Origin: JAPKZH01 sp964537875 | GTDB taxonomy: Bacteria; Acidobacteriota; Aminicenantia; Aminicenantales; UBA4085 | DNA length: 64,000 bases | Reading direction: 5' to 3' | Assembly (NCBI GenBank): GCA_964537875.1 | Contig: CAZIDN010000003.1 | Span: 62,001-126,000 of the forward strand | Shown here: positions 7,695 to 17,504 of the stretch, piece after piece | Layout: each line of letters opens with the position of its first letter | Position numbering within the stretch: the first letter of the stretch is position 1 | The notes under the pieces: model-generated | Told to the model about the DNA's origin: nothing | Databases searched by the model: none | The model's input: the letters and a program-made list of their open reading frames with translations, nothing else | Program-made: the position numbers and the translations under genes

Positions 7695-9842
7695 ATGAAA
7701 TCATCTCTTCGTAGACTCTGTATCCTATTTTTAAGCATCGGCCTGGCCTTTCTGGCTTTTGCCGACGAGGGCATGTGGATGCCCCACCAGATGAAAGGCC
7801 TGAATCTCAAAGCCCTCGGCCTACTCATGAATCCCGACGACCTTTATAAAAAAGACGGCACGGGCCTCATGAGCGCCGTGGTCAACCTGGGCGGCGGCAC
7901 CGGTGAGTTCGTCAGCGCCGACGGCCTTATCCTGACCAACCACCACGTGGCCTTCGGCGCCATCCAGAGGGCTTCGAGCAAAGAAAAAGACTATATCCAG
8001 AACGGTTTCCTGGCCATGACCCGCGACCAGGAAATCCCCGCCCAGGGCTATACGGCCGACGTCCTGCTTGGATACGAGGAAATCACGCCCAAGGTCCTGG
8101 CCGTCTTGAAACCGGGCATGACGCCCCGGCAGAAGTATGATGTCCTCGAGAAGATCACCAAAGAGCTCATCGCCCAGGCCGAGAAAGCCGGGAAAGACCT
8201 CCGCTGCACGATCGCGTCCATGTACAGCGGCAACCAGTATTATCTCTACAATTTCAAAAGGATCAAAGACGTTCGCTTGGTCCTGGCGCCTCCTCAAGAC
8301 CTCGGCAATTTCGGCGGCGAGGTGGACAACTGGATGTGGCCGCGCCACACGTGCGATTTTTCATTCTTGAGGGCCTATGTGTCCGCGGACGGCTTAGGCG
8401 TCGATTATAACGCCGCAAACATTCCCTATCGGCCGAAATCCGTGATGAAGATTTCGTTGGACGGCGTCAAGCCCGAGGATTTCACCTTCGTCATGGGCTA
8501 TCCCGGCGTGACCTATCGAAACTACACCCTGGCCGAGCTGCAGGCGGACATGACGGCCATGGCCAAGAGGATCAAGGATATCCAGGACACGATCGCCTTC
8601 TTCGAGAATGCGGGCAAAAACAACAAGGAAGTGGAGATCCGCTACGCCGGCCGACTCAAAGGCATGTACAACGGGATGAAGAATTTCCAGGGCAAGCTCG
8701 AGGGCATGGAGAAGTACGGCCTGATCGAGAAAAAGAAGGCCCAGGAAAAGGCCTTTTTGGATTGGGTCAACGAGGACCCTGCCCGCAAGAACAAATACGG
8801 ACGGGTCGTGGACGACCTCGCCCAGTTCATCAAGAAAAACGAGGCGTTTTCCGCGAAGAGCCAGCAGCTCAATACCATCCTGGGCGGCTCGACCCTGCTC
8901 TCTCAAGCGTATTCAATCTACCGGACCGTCCAGGAGCGTCAGAAGCCGGACAAAGACCGGGAACCCCAGTACCAGGACCGGAACCTGCCGTACATTAAAA
9001 TGAACATCCAGCTCGCCGAGCGGGGCTACGAGATCGGCACCGACCGCGCTTATTTCAAATACACGCTAAAAAAACTCCTGGCTTTGCCGGAAGGCCAGGT
9101 CCCGGCGGCCTTACGCGAACTGGTCCAAAAGAAATCGGAGAAAGCGATCGACGATTATGTAGACGGGCTCTATGCGAAAACGGTCCTGGCCAAGCCCGAA
9201 AAGCGGCTTGAGCTCTTGTCTCAAAAACCGGACGTCTTGGCCAAGCTTGGCGATCCACTGATCCAATTGGCTGCAGAGCTTGAAAAAGATCTGAAGGTTA
9301 TCCGCGAAGAGAGCAAGGCCATGGGGCAGGAGCGCGCAGACCTCAAGAAGGCCTATGAAGAGGCGGTCCTCTCCCAGAAGGGAGGAACACTCGCGCCCGA
9401 TGCCAACGGCACAATCCGCTTCACATACGGCCCGGTCCGGGGCTATACCCCCAAGGACGCCGTCTATTACGAGCCCCAGACAACCCTCAAGGGCGTCCTC
9501 GAAAAAGAGACCGGAACGTTCCCCTTCATCGTTCCCGACAAGATCAAGAAGCTGTATGCCGCGAAGGATTTCGGCCGCTACGTAGACCCGCGGCTCAAAG
9601 AGGTTCCCACCTGTTTCCTCAACACGACCAACGTCACGGGCGGCAACTCGGGCTCGGCCACGCTGAACGCCAAGGGCGAGCAGGTCGGGATCATCTTCGA
9701 TATGACCTATGAGAGTGTCATCGGCGATTATTACATCATTCCCGAGCTGCAACGCTCGATCTCGGTTGACATCCGCTGGGTTTTGTTCGTGACCGAGAAA
9801 TTCTCGGGCGCCACGCACATCATCAAAGAATTGGGATTTTGA
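7695..9842 (+). CDS. S46-family dipeptidyl-peptidase (DPP7/DPP11-like)
   Basis: A 715-residue secreted serine exopeptidase of the chymotrypsin-fold S46 family, which removes dipeptides from peptide N-termini in the periplasm. The signal peptide MKSSLRRLCILFLSIGLAFL is followed by DEGMWMP. The catalytic His region is LTNHHVAF (His83/84) and the nucleophile is Ser652 in TGGNSGSATLN. Two features differ from the Porphyromonas enzymes as I recall them: the usual Cys after GG and after NHH are Gly and Val, and the residue after FD near 670 (Gly in DPP7, Arg in DPP11) is Met. A strong AGGAGGAA precedes the ATG. It is in tandem with the tricorn-like protease 18 bases downstream. Confidence 0.9.
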   Translation: MKSSLRRLCILFLSIGLAFLAFADEGMWMPHQMKGLNLKALGLLMNPDDLYKKDGTGLMSAVVNLGGGTGEFVSADGLILTNHHVAFGAIQRASSKEKDYIQNGFLAMTRDQEIPAQGYTADVLLGYEEITPKVLAVLKPGMTPRQKYDVLEKITKELIAQAEKAGKDLRCTIASMYSGNQYYLYNFKRIKDVRLVLAPPQDLGNFGGEVDNWMWPRHTCDFSFLRAYVSADGLGVDYNAANIPYRPKSVMKISLDGVKPEDFTFVMGYPGVTYRNYTLAELQADMTAMAKRIKDIQDTIAFFENAGKNNKEVEIRYAGRLKGMYNGMKNFQGKLEGMEKYGLIEKKKAQEKAFLDWVNEDPARKNKYGRVVDDLAQFIKKNEAFSAKSQQLNTILGGSTLLSQAYSIYRTVQERQKPDKDREPQYQDRNLPYIKMNIQLAERGYEIGTDRAYFKYTLKKLLALPEGQVPAALRELVQKKSEKAIDDYVDGLYAKTVLAKPEKRLELLSQKPDVLAKLGDPLIQLAAELEKDLKVIREESKAMGQERADLKKAYEEAVLSQKGGTLAPDANGTIRFTYGPVRGYTPKDAVYYEPQTTLKGVLEKETGTFPFIVPDKIKKLYAAKDFGRYVDPRLKEVPTCFLNTTNVTGGNSGSATLNAKGEQVGIIFDMTYESVIGDYYIIPELQRSISVDIRWVLFVTEKFSGATHIIKELGF

Positions 9843-9860
9843 TCATCAGGAGATAGATCT

Positions 9861-12800
9861 ATGAACGCGAAGAAAATTTTCACCTGCTTGGCCATGTTCG
9901 TTTTCCTGGCCTCATTCGCTTTGGCTGTCGAAGAAAGCCGCTTCATGCGCTATCCCAGCATCTCCAAGGACAAGATCGTTTTCACTTACGAAGGCGACTT
10001 GTGGCTCGTCGGCGCCCAGGGAGGGACCGCCGGCCGGATCACGACTTTTCCCGGCGTGGAATCCTACGCGAAATTCTCTCCGGACGGCAAATGGATCGCC
10101 TTCACGGCCAGCTATGACGGCGCCTCGGCCGTCTATCTCATGCCGGCCGAGGGCGGCGAGCCCAAAAGGCTGACCCATAATCCCGGCATGGCCCAGGTTC
10201 TCGGCTGGACGCCGGACGGAGAAAAAATCGTCTATCGCTCCATGTTCGAAAACGTCGTCGGCCGCGACCCCAACCTTTATTTCGTGCGGAAGAACGGCTC
10301 GGCGCCCGAACGGTTTCCTCTCGACCGCGGCGTCCTCTGCAGCTTTTCTCCAGACGGAAAGAAGATCCTCTACAGCCGGCGCGGCAACGAAGAATATTAC
10401 TGGAAGCGCTATAAAGGCGGGCAGTACATGGATATCTGGATGTACGAATTCGAGACGAAGAAATTCATTCCGGTCTCGGATTATGTCGGAAAGAACAGCT
10501 ACCCGATGTGGATCGGCGATTCGATGTATTTTGTCTCGGACCGGACCAACGGGATCGCCAATTTTTACACCCAGAACCTGGCCACCAAGGAAGTCAAGCC
10601 GATCACGCAAAACGGCGATTTTGACGTCATGATGCCGTCCACCGACAGACAGAATATCGTCTATGTCCAGAACGGATACATCCACGTTCTCGACGTCAAG
10701 ACAAACCAGTCCAAGAAGATCCAAGTTATGGTCCCATCCGACCGCTGGGCCCTTCGCAACAAGGTCATCAATCCTAGGGATTATATCCATTCCTTCAACA
10801 TCTCGAATGACGGAAAAATGGCGGTTCTCGAAGCGCGGGGCGATGTGTTCACGGTACCGACGGGCAAGGAACCGGCCAACAATCTTTCCAACACTCCCGG
10901 CACACGCGAAATGTACCCGGCCCTCTCCCCCGACGGAAAAACCATCGCCTTCTTTTCGGAAAAAACCGGCGATTATCAGCTTTACACCCAGAAAGTCGAG
11001 GGCGGCGAGTGGACGCCGCTGACCACGAGCCTCGACCGACTCGTCTATCATCTGCTCTGGTCACCCGACGGAAAGAAAATTCTGTTCGGCAACAAGGATT
11101 TCGCTATCTTTTATGTGGATATCGCCACGAAAAAATTGACGAAGATCGATGAATCCAACCAGATGAAGAACGACGAGTTCTACTGGGAGATCAGCGATTA
11201 CAACTGGTCCCCGGACGGCAAATGGATTTGCTACAGCTTCGTCCAGTCCAACCGCAACAACCAGATCTTCCTGTATAACCTGGAACAGGGCAAGTGGTAT
11301 GCCGTGACCGATGATTTTTACGACAACCTCAATCCCTGTTTCGACGCCAACGGCAAGTATCTGTATTACCTGTCGAGCCGTAATTTCAACATCATCATGG
11401 ATTTTTACGAAGACAACCATGTCATCACCACGCCGCAGCAGGTCATGGTCGTCCAGCTCCGCGACGGCGAAAAGCCTCCCTTTATCGATGCCGCTCCCGC
11501 TGAGAAAGTCGAGAAGAAAGGCGAGCCCGAGCCGTTCCGCATCGACATCGAAGGCATCCAGAAGCGGACGTATCCCCTTCCCGTATCTGCCGGCAACTAT
11601 TTTTATCTCAAGGCGGGAAAGGGCAAGGCGGTCTGGTGTTCGGTGGAGCAGTTCACGGAAGATGAATACGAGGAGATCTTCAAGCCCCGCGGCGCCACGA
11701 AGTGGAGGCTGCACATTTTCGATATGGCCGATAAGAAAGCGGCCGTCCTGACCGACAGGATACGCGATTTCGATGTGTCCGCAAACGGCGAACAGCTCAT
11801 CATCCAGAGGGAAGGCGATCTCCTGACGACAACTGTGGACAAGGCCTACCAATCCAAAGCGAGCGGCGACAGGCTCAATGTGTCGGGCATGACGTATCTT
11901 GTGGATCTGCAGAAAGAATGGAACCAGATCTTCAGCGACGCCTGGCGCTGGTACAGAGATTTCTTTTACGATGCCAATATGCACGGGAGGGACTGGAAGG
12001 CCATGGGCGAAAAATACCGCGCCTATATCCCCTATCTCTCCTCCCGGGATGAGTTGAATTGGATGATGTCACAGATGGTCGGGGAGCTGTGCGTGTCCCA
12101 CACCTATATCGGCGGCGGCGATTATGGTCCGGCGGCGACGCCGCCTTCGATGGTCTTCACGGGTCTGCTCGGCGCAGACCTCGTGCCTGATTCGAAATCG
12201 GGATTTTACAGGCTGGAAAAGATCTACGGTCCGACCGAAGTGAACCTCAACCTGACGAGCCCGCTGGTCAGGCCGGACATGGATATCAAGGAAGGCTATT
12301 ACCTGATCGCCATCAACGGCACGGAAGTGAAGGCGGGCGACGATTATTTCAAGCTGCTCCAGGTGACGCCGGGAAAAAAGGTCAAAGTGACGGTCAACAG
12401 CCAGCCGACAGCGGCGGGCGCCAAAACCTACGAGGTCGAACCCATCCGCAGCGACTCGAGCTTGAGATATTTCCGGTGGCTGACCGACAACATCAAGAAG
12501 GTCGACAAGGCTACGAACGGGAAGGTCGGCTACATGCATATCAACGCCATGGGGTCGGGCGGGATCGGCGAGTTCGACAAGTTCTGGAGGGCTTTCCGCT
12601 ATAAGGACGGGATCATCATCGACGTCCGCCGCAACTCCGGCGGCTGGACGGAATATTTCCTGATCGATAAGCTCGAGAGGCAGATAACGGCCTTCAACGT
12701 CCTCCGTAATATGGTGCCCTTCAGCTATCCTCCTTCAGTTGGAAAAGGCCAGTATGTCGTCGTCTCCAACGAGAACAACGGCTCCGACGGAGAAGCGTTC

Positions 12801-13118
12801 GTTGAAGACTTCAAGGCCCGCAAGCTCGGGACGGTCGTCGGCGTTCCCTCCTGGGGCGGATTGGTCGGCATCTTGAACCGGCAGATAACCATCGACAACG
12901 GCTCTGTCGAACAGTCGAACAACGCCTTCTACGGACGCGATGGTAAATGGATCGTCGAAAACCACGGCGCAGACCCGGACATCTTGATCGATAATGACCC
13001 AGCTTCGGTCATGGCCGGCCGAGACGCCCAGTTAGAGAAAGCTATCCAAGTGATCCTGGAGAACATCAAGAAAAACCCGTTCAAGTTCCCGCCGACGCCG
13101 GCTTACCCGAAGAAATAA
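9861..13118 (+). CDS. Tricorn-like protease (S41 family), secreted
   Basis: A 1085-residue protein with signal peptide MNAKKIFTCLAMFVFLASFALA. The order is an N-terminal WD/TolB-like beta-propeller half (repeated SPDGK motifs), a helical C1 region, a PDZ domain around residues 790-870, and the S41 catalytic C2 region. The tricorn tetrad can be placed: Ser746-His747 in CVSHTY, Ser975 in NNGSDGE and Glu1033 in VENHG. Tricorn releases short peptides from unfolded chains; with the S46 enzyme it would form a periplasmic peptide-degradation pair. The ribosome binding site AGGAGA lies six bases before the ATG. Confidence 0.9.
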   Translation: MNAKKIFTCLAMFVFLASFALAVEESRFMRYPSISKDKIVFTYEGDLWLVGAQGGTAGRITTFPGVESYAKFSPDGKWIAFTASYDGASAVYLMPAEGGEPKRLTHNPGMAQVLGWTPDGEKIVYRSMFENVVGRDPNLYFVRKNGSAPERFPLDRGVLCSFSPDGKKILYSRRGNEEYYWKRYKGGQYMDIWMYEFETKKFIPVSDYVGKNSYPMWIGDSMYFVSDRTNGIANFYTQNLATKEVKPITQNGDFDVMMPSTDRQNIVYVQNGYIHVLDVKTNQSKKIQVMVPSDRWALRNKVINPRDYIHSFNISNDGKMAVLEARGDVFTVPTGKEPANNLSNTPGTREMYPALSPDGKTIAFFSEKTGDYQLYTQKVEGGEWTPLTTSLDRLVYHLLWSPDGKKILFGNKDFAIFYVDIATKKLTKIDESNQMKNDEFYWEISDYNWSPDGKWICYSFVQSNRNNQIFLYNLEQGKWYAVTDDFYDNLNPCFDANGKYLYYLSSRNFNIIMDFYEDNHVITTPQQVMVVQLRDGEKPPFIDAAPAEKVEKKGEPEPFRIDIEGIQKRTYPLPVSAGNYFYLKAGKGKAVWCSVEQFTEDEYEEIFKPRGATKWRLHIFDMADKKAAVLTDRIRDFDVSANGEQLIIQREGDLLTTTVDKAYQSKASGDRLNVSGMTYLVDLQKEWNQIFSDAWRWYRDFFYDANMHGRDWKAMGEKYRAYIPYLSSRDELNWMMSQMVGELCVSHTYIGGGDYGPAATPPSMVFTGLLGADLVPDSKSGFYRLEKIYGPTEVNLNLTSPLVRPDMDIKEGYYLIAINGTEVKAGDDYFKLLQVTPGKKVKVTVNSQPTAAGAKTYEVEPIRSDSSLRYFRWLTDNIKKVDKATNGKVGYMHINAMGSGGIGEFDKFWRAFRYKDGIIIDVRRNSGGWTEYFLIDKLERQITAFNVLRNMVPFSYPPSVGKGQYVVVSNENNGSDGEAFVEDFKARKLGTVVGVPSWGGLVGILNRQITIDNGSVEQSNNAFYGRDGKWIVENHGADPDILIDNDPASVMAGRDAQLEKAIQVILENIKKNPFKFPPTPAYPKK

Positions 13119-13158
13119 GAGACGGGTCCCGGCTGGGCATGCCAGCTAACCCTGGACT

Positions 13159-15213
13159 TTGCCCCAGATTCTGGCCGGCCAGGGGCTGAAAATTTATTTC
13201 TTCATGCGGCCGTCGCCTTCGGAAAAGCCGGAGCTTCCCGCTCCGCTTTTCATTTGGAAAGGCCCGGACGAAACCGAACTCCTAACCGCCCAAATCCTGG
13301 GTTCATACAACGGGACGGAGGACAGCCTCGAAGAGCAGATCGAATCCACCCGCCGGCATTTCGCCCCCACCCTGCCGAATCAAAGCGCCTTCGCCGTTTT
13401 TTATGGAGTAGGAAATCACGGCGGCGGGCCGACCGTGGCCGCCATCGAAAAAATCAAAGAGCTTCAAAAATCCAAACATTCCGGGATCCGGTTCTCGACT
13501 CTAGATAAATATTTAGCCGCCATTGTACCCGACCAGAAATCCTTTCCCGTAGTCTCCGATGAGTTACAGCATCACGCCCGCGGCTGCTATTCGGCGGCCG
13601 CTCAGGTCAAATCCTGGAACCGGAAAAGCGAATGGGCGCTGCTGACAGCCGAAAAAATCGCCGCCCTCGATGCCATTTTTAGCGACTCCCGTTATCCAGC
13701 CGAGCGCCTCAAAGCATCCTGGGAGAAAATCCTTTTCAACCAGTTTCACGATATTCTCGCCGGCTCCGCCATCGAACAGGCCTACGTAGAAGCTCAAAAC
13801 GACTACGGTTTTGCCCTGTCCGAAGCAAAAGAGATTACGACGAAATCCCTGCTGGACTTCGCCCTCAAAATCAACACCATGGTCGGCGCCGGACCGGATT
13901 GCGCTCCCTTCCTTGTCTTCAACCCGAATTCCTGGAAAGTGAAGAAGCCCATCGAGGTTGAAATGGAACGCCTGGGCGAAGGCCATCCGTCATTATTGAC
14001 CTTCGACGGAAAACAAATTCCTTATCAAGAGATCCGGACGGCCGGCGTTAAAGTCGGGAGCCGCATTCGCTTTGTCTTTCAAGACGAATTTCCTTCGCTC
14101 GGCTATAAACTTTATTACTTGGATTTTGGAAAGGCCCATGCTGCTCAAGCATCTAGAGTGCCCGAAACTCTGGGAAGCGAGAACTTCAGCATGGAAAACG
14201 GGCTCGTGCGAATCGCATTTGACCCTGCTTCAGGCGCCATCCGCTCGTATTTTGACAAAACGTCGGGTCGGGAATTCTTGAGCGCACCTGCGGCGGTCCC
14301 AATCGTCCTCGAAGATACGGGCGACACCTGGGGACACAAAATCGTCTCCTACGATAAGGATGTCGGGCGCTTCGGCCAGGCAAAATGGACCCGGATCGAA
14401 AACGGGCCCGAGCGCAGCCGCCTCCAGGCTCGATCGAACTTTGGAAAAAGCATGATCGTTCAAGATTTCACCCTTTATAAAGACAGGCCGGAGCTTTGCT
14501 GCCGATTTCTTGTCGATTGGCAGGAATACTATAAGGTGTTGAAGCTGGCTTTTCCATCGGTCCTGAAAAATGGGACTCTCACCTATTCCATTCCATACGG
14601 ATTCATCAAGCGGCCGATGAACGGCATGGAAGAACCCGGCCAGACGTGGGTGGACATCAGCGGCTCGGACGACAGGGGAAATTTCGGAATCGCCCTCCTC
14701 AACGACAGCAAGTGCGGCGACAGCGTCAAAGACGGCGAAATCCGGCTGACGATTCTCCACAGCGCGGCCTGGTCCCAACACGACCCGGAAACCCTGACCG
14801 AAAGCGAAGGCTACCGCTTGATGGATACGGGCACACACGAATTCTCCTATGCCCTCTTCCCCCATCAGGGGGATTGGAGAGACGCCGGGATTGCCAGAGA
14901 GGCGGAGGCCTTCGGGATGCCGCCGGTGGCCGTCCTGACGGACAGGCACAAGGGTGAGATGGAGGGGCAGAGGGAATTTCTCTCGACCTCTGCTTCGAAT
15001 GTCGCGGCCACCGTCCTAAAAATGTCCGAGAGCGGCGGCGCCATAGTGCTTCGTTTGGTCGAGCTTCACGGAAAGCCGACACAGGGGACTATGACCTTTC
15101 CTTTCTACAAATCCCCGATTCACTTCGAACTTCGTCCTTGCGAGATCAAGACTCTTCTTTTTCCGCTGAATAAGCTTCGCCCACCGCGCGCGACGAATTT
15201 GCTTGAAGACTGA
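13159..15213 (+). pseudogene. GH38 alpha-mannosidase lacking its N-terminal catalytic region
   Basis: The 684-residue frame covers the rear of the GH38 catalytic barrel, the mid domain (NQFHDILAGSAIEQ at about 194-207) and the C-terminal beta domains. GH38 enzymes are usually 900 residues or more. Their zinc-binding N-terminal histidine/aspartate and the nucleophile Asp (DxFG region) lie just before the sequence LPQILAGQGL with which this frame begins. The frame opens with TTG at 13159, preceded by an in-frame TAA at 13147. Only 40 bases separate it from the tricorn stop. So the catalytic third appears deleted and the product, if made, should be inactive. A mis-assembly is the alternative. 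Confidence 0.8.
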
Positions 15214-15233
15214 TTAGGGCCAAACCTGCCCGT

Positions 15234-15296
15234 CTAAAGTTGATTTGTTGAGACGAACTTGCATCCGCGGCCAGCCTTGCCGAAAACGAAATTTTT
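15234..15296 (-). pseudogene. Short remnant matching the fragment at 19.45 kb
   Basis: On the minus strand this stretch reads KNFVFGKAGRGCKFVS and then a stop, close to KNFVFGGAGRGCTFAS in the longer remnant at 19448-19585. The parent protein is not recognised. It marks the outer edge of the accessory island. Confidence 0.45.
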
Positions 15297-15460
15297 ATAT
15301 TCAAATAGGCACGTAGTTTGAGACTAAAGTCATCGTCATAATTGATTTTTACGTCTCATTTAGCTATTAGGTCTACGGAGATATCATTCACTTTAGCTTC
15401 TGTAAATGCTTTTGAAAGAACTTGCTGCAAAGATGAAAGTCCGAGTGGCCGGATACCATC

Positions 15461-16627
15461 TTAAAAATACTCTCTCTTAAATTCGTAGCCGCCAGATTTT
15501 TCGATCTCGATAACTTTGATGCAGCCCGGAACTTCCTCGTAGATACTGTTATACTTCCAACCGCATCCCGGTGAAATCTCAACTTCATCGGGCAAGGCTT
15601 TCAATACTGCTTCAATAAAAACGGGGCGAATATGTGGACAATGACGATAGCGATGCAAATTGGTCATTACTTCATGTCTAATCCGCTCCTTGTCAAATAC
15701 CCAAGTGTATTTGTTCTTGAACACGCCGCTCTTTATAAATTGACCATAGGAAAACCATCGAGCCCATTCAGTCCAATCGAGCTCGATTTGTCGACAGCCC
15801 CAAGGATTGATTCGGTTATCATCTTTGCCAAAGCAGTACTCGATTGGACGATAGGCCGCGTTACGTTTTTCAACACACCAGACGAAAGCGAAAGTTTCGT
15901 TCCAATCTACCTCGGTACCATTGTTATAGTATCTGCGATTACGAATGCCACCTAGAGCATCAGCAAGATGAGTTACATCGATAAAAGCTTGTTCAGGCCA
16001 AGAAGTAAGATACCACGTCTTTTTCGCACGAATACAGCTTTCGAATTTAGGGGCTTGCTTCGCCAGTTCAAGAGCTTTTGTGAATCCAGATGCAGTTGAT
16101 TCGGAGAACTCAATGACGTGTCCAACCTTCGGAATCTCAAAATTAGTTTGAACGGCTTCCTCAGGGGCTTTAGATAGCTCTGTGCCACAGTTCGGGCAGA
16201 ACTTAGATTTGGAATCAGCCTCGGTTAAACATTTTGGACAAGATACTTTGAATAACTCCTTAGAAGCACGAGCCGCAGCTTCTTTGAGCATCAAATCAAA
16301 TTGTGCTGCGCTTAGCCCTATTGCCTCGGAAAAGCTTGATAGGATAATTTGCTCCTTATCCGAAAGCTCTCCATCGACAAAACAAATATACATCATATCG
16401 GCAAGATTGCTGACTTGTGCGACAAAGTTGCCGCATTTAGAAACAGCATATGTGCCCGCCTCAACTGCTTTGCGAGCTAATGCGAGGGATGACTTCTTCG
16501 CTCCGATCTTAGCTCGAATATCGTCCAGCGCAGCAAGTTCCTTTGGCGAGAGTGAAGAATCGATATACGCTACGAAGAATGAATTAGCCAAATATAAAAC
16601 TTGTTCTTTATCGGACAGTTCTATCAT
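15461..16627 (-). CDS. TerB-like / zinc-ribbon protein, function unknown
   Basis: A 388-residue soluble protein. Residues 1-120 are helical and TerB-like, with acidic motifs VDGELSDKEQ. A zinc ribbon follows (Cys130, Cys133, Cys144, Cys147). The C-terminal 200 residues are rich in Trp/Tyr (TWYLTSWPEQ, DWTEWARWFSYGQ) and I do not recognise them. TerB-type domains occur in tellurite/stress and phage-defence loci, but that is only a hint. It has its own consensus promoter at 16720-16749 and an AGG ribosome binding site. Base composition is AT-richer than neighbours, and it is the last gene of a four-gene same-strand island. Confidence 0.7.
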   Translation of the reverse strand: MIELSDKEQVLYLANSFFVAYIDSSLSPKELAALDDIRAKIGAKKSSLALARKAVEAGTYAVSKCGNFVAQVSNLADMMYICFVDGELSDKEQIILSSFSEAIGLSAAQFDLMLKEAAARASKELFKVSCPKCLTEADSKSKFCPNCGTELSKAPEEAVQTNFEIPKVGHVIEFSESTASGFTKALELAKQAPKFESCIRAKKTWYLTSWPEQAFIDVTHLADALGGIRNRRYYNNGTEVDWNETFAFVWCVEKRNAAYRPIEYCFGKDDNRINPWGCRQIELDWTEWARWFSYGQFIKSGVFKNKYTWVFDKERIRHEVMTNLHRYRHCPHIRPVFIEAVLKALPDEVEISPGCGWKYNSIYEEVPGCIKVIEIEKSGGYEFKREYF

Positions 16628-16719
16628 TTGCTACCTCATCTTTCTTGGGGAAATTCCCTATTCCAGTGCAAATTCGACTTCCCCTTTGAGTTAGGATTCC
16701 ATGCTATGATCTCATCAAA

Positions 16720-16749
16720 AATATATCGCTGGCCAACAAGAGATGTCAA
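16720..16749 (-). promoter_or_regulatory. Consensus sigma-70 promoter for the TerB-like gene
   Basis: On the minus strand TTGACA (16744-16749) and TATATT (16720-16725) are separated by 18 bases. This is one of the best -35/-10 pairs in the window. It would give a leader of roughly 85 bases before the gene start at 16627. Confidence 0.6.
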
Positions 16750-16837
16750 GGAAGGAATGGTTTTCCAGCCAGAAAAGAGGCTAGTGTACAGTAGTTCGCA
16801 ATTTGCCGAAGGGCAAAACGTTAGATTGATCCGACGG

Positions 16838-17428
16838 TCAGGCGTTCTTTTTTTTGATATCTGCCCATCCCAAGATAGCTACAACGATTGAAAGTAAACC
16901 AATTAGAAGCGTAGATAACAGGAATCGTTCTCGATTGCGGAAGCTGTCTATCCACCGACGTATATCACCGAGACTGCAAGCTGCCTTAGCTATGCGTTCA
17001 TTTTCAGGTACATTATCGCGGATTCCTCCACGTCCATAATTGTAAAAAAGCAGTACTGGCGAAGTTTCAGGAACAAATCTTGGATCGACGTCCACTTTTG
17101 GCAATCTCTCATCCCAAGCGCCAGGGGGAGATAGCGTACCACCCAGCCGGACCACCGCCGTTGGTACTTTTCCACTCCTATAAAGTATTTTTACTTCCTT
17201 ATTTTCTGTATTCGATATGATGAGTTTTAAAATTGGTCCGAATTCCCGTTCATCATTAAAAATGATTATTTCGGGATAGCCTCTCGGACTTGATAATCGA
17301 GAAAGACCATCCAAAGCGATTTTTCTCCCCGAAATTCGGTCAGCCAAGCCGATGTATTCAAACGTTGCATATATGATAGTCAATATCGGTATTAAAACAG
17401 TTAAAATGATGCGTCTTCGTTTTTTCAT
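16838..17428 (-). CDS. Membrane protein of unknown function
   Basis: A 196-residue protein with an N-terminal membrane anchor (after KKRRR, ILTVLIPILTIIYATFEYIG) and a second hydrophobic segment near the C-terminus (FLLSTLLIGLLSIVVAILGW). The roughly 120 residues between them would face the periplasm and contain VVRLGGTLSPPGAW and VLLFYNYGRGG. I recognise no family. It lies downstream of the GIY-YIG gene on the same strand within the accessory island. An imperfect hairpin (16802-16817) follows its stop. Confidence 0.6.
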   Translation of the reverse strand: MKKRRRIILTVLIPILTIIYATFEYIGLADRISGRKIALDGLSRLSSPRGYPEIIIFNDEREFGPILKLIISNTENKEVKILYRSGKVPTAVVRLGGTLSPPGAWDERLPKVDVDPRFVPETSPVLLFYNYGRGGIRDNVPENERIAKAACSLGDIRRWIDSFRNRERFLLSTLLIGLLSIVVAILGWADIKKKNA

Positions 17429-17444
17429 ATCTTAGTTTTAAGTA

Positions 17445-17501
17445 CGTAACAACTTAGACCAGAAGCGGCTCTTAGCCGTCTGCTGAACCGATTTCTTAGG
17501 C
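17445..17501 (-). other. Degenerate attC-like site behind the GIY-YIG gene
   Basis: An imperfect inverted repeat begins four bases after the GIY-YIG stop. On the minus strand the outer boxes are GCCTAAGAA and TTGTTACG, the inner boxes GGTTCAG and CTGGTC, and the tip is CGGCT-AAG-AGCCG. The layout (outer box, inner box, tip hairpin directly behind a stop codon) matches integron recombination sites, but the right outer box does not fit GTTRRRY. On its own the evidence is weak. Confidence 0.3.
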
Positions 17502-17504
17502 AAC

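Noticed and set aside
16802..16817. Hairpin TTTGCC-GAAG-GGCAAA as a third attC site
   Set aside because: Only the tip stem pairs; no outer or inner boxes could be matched on either side.
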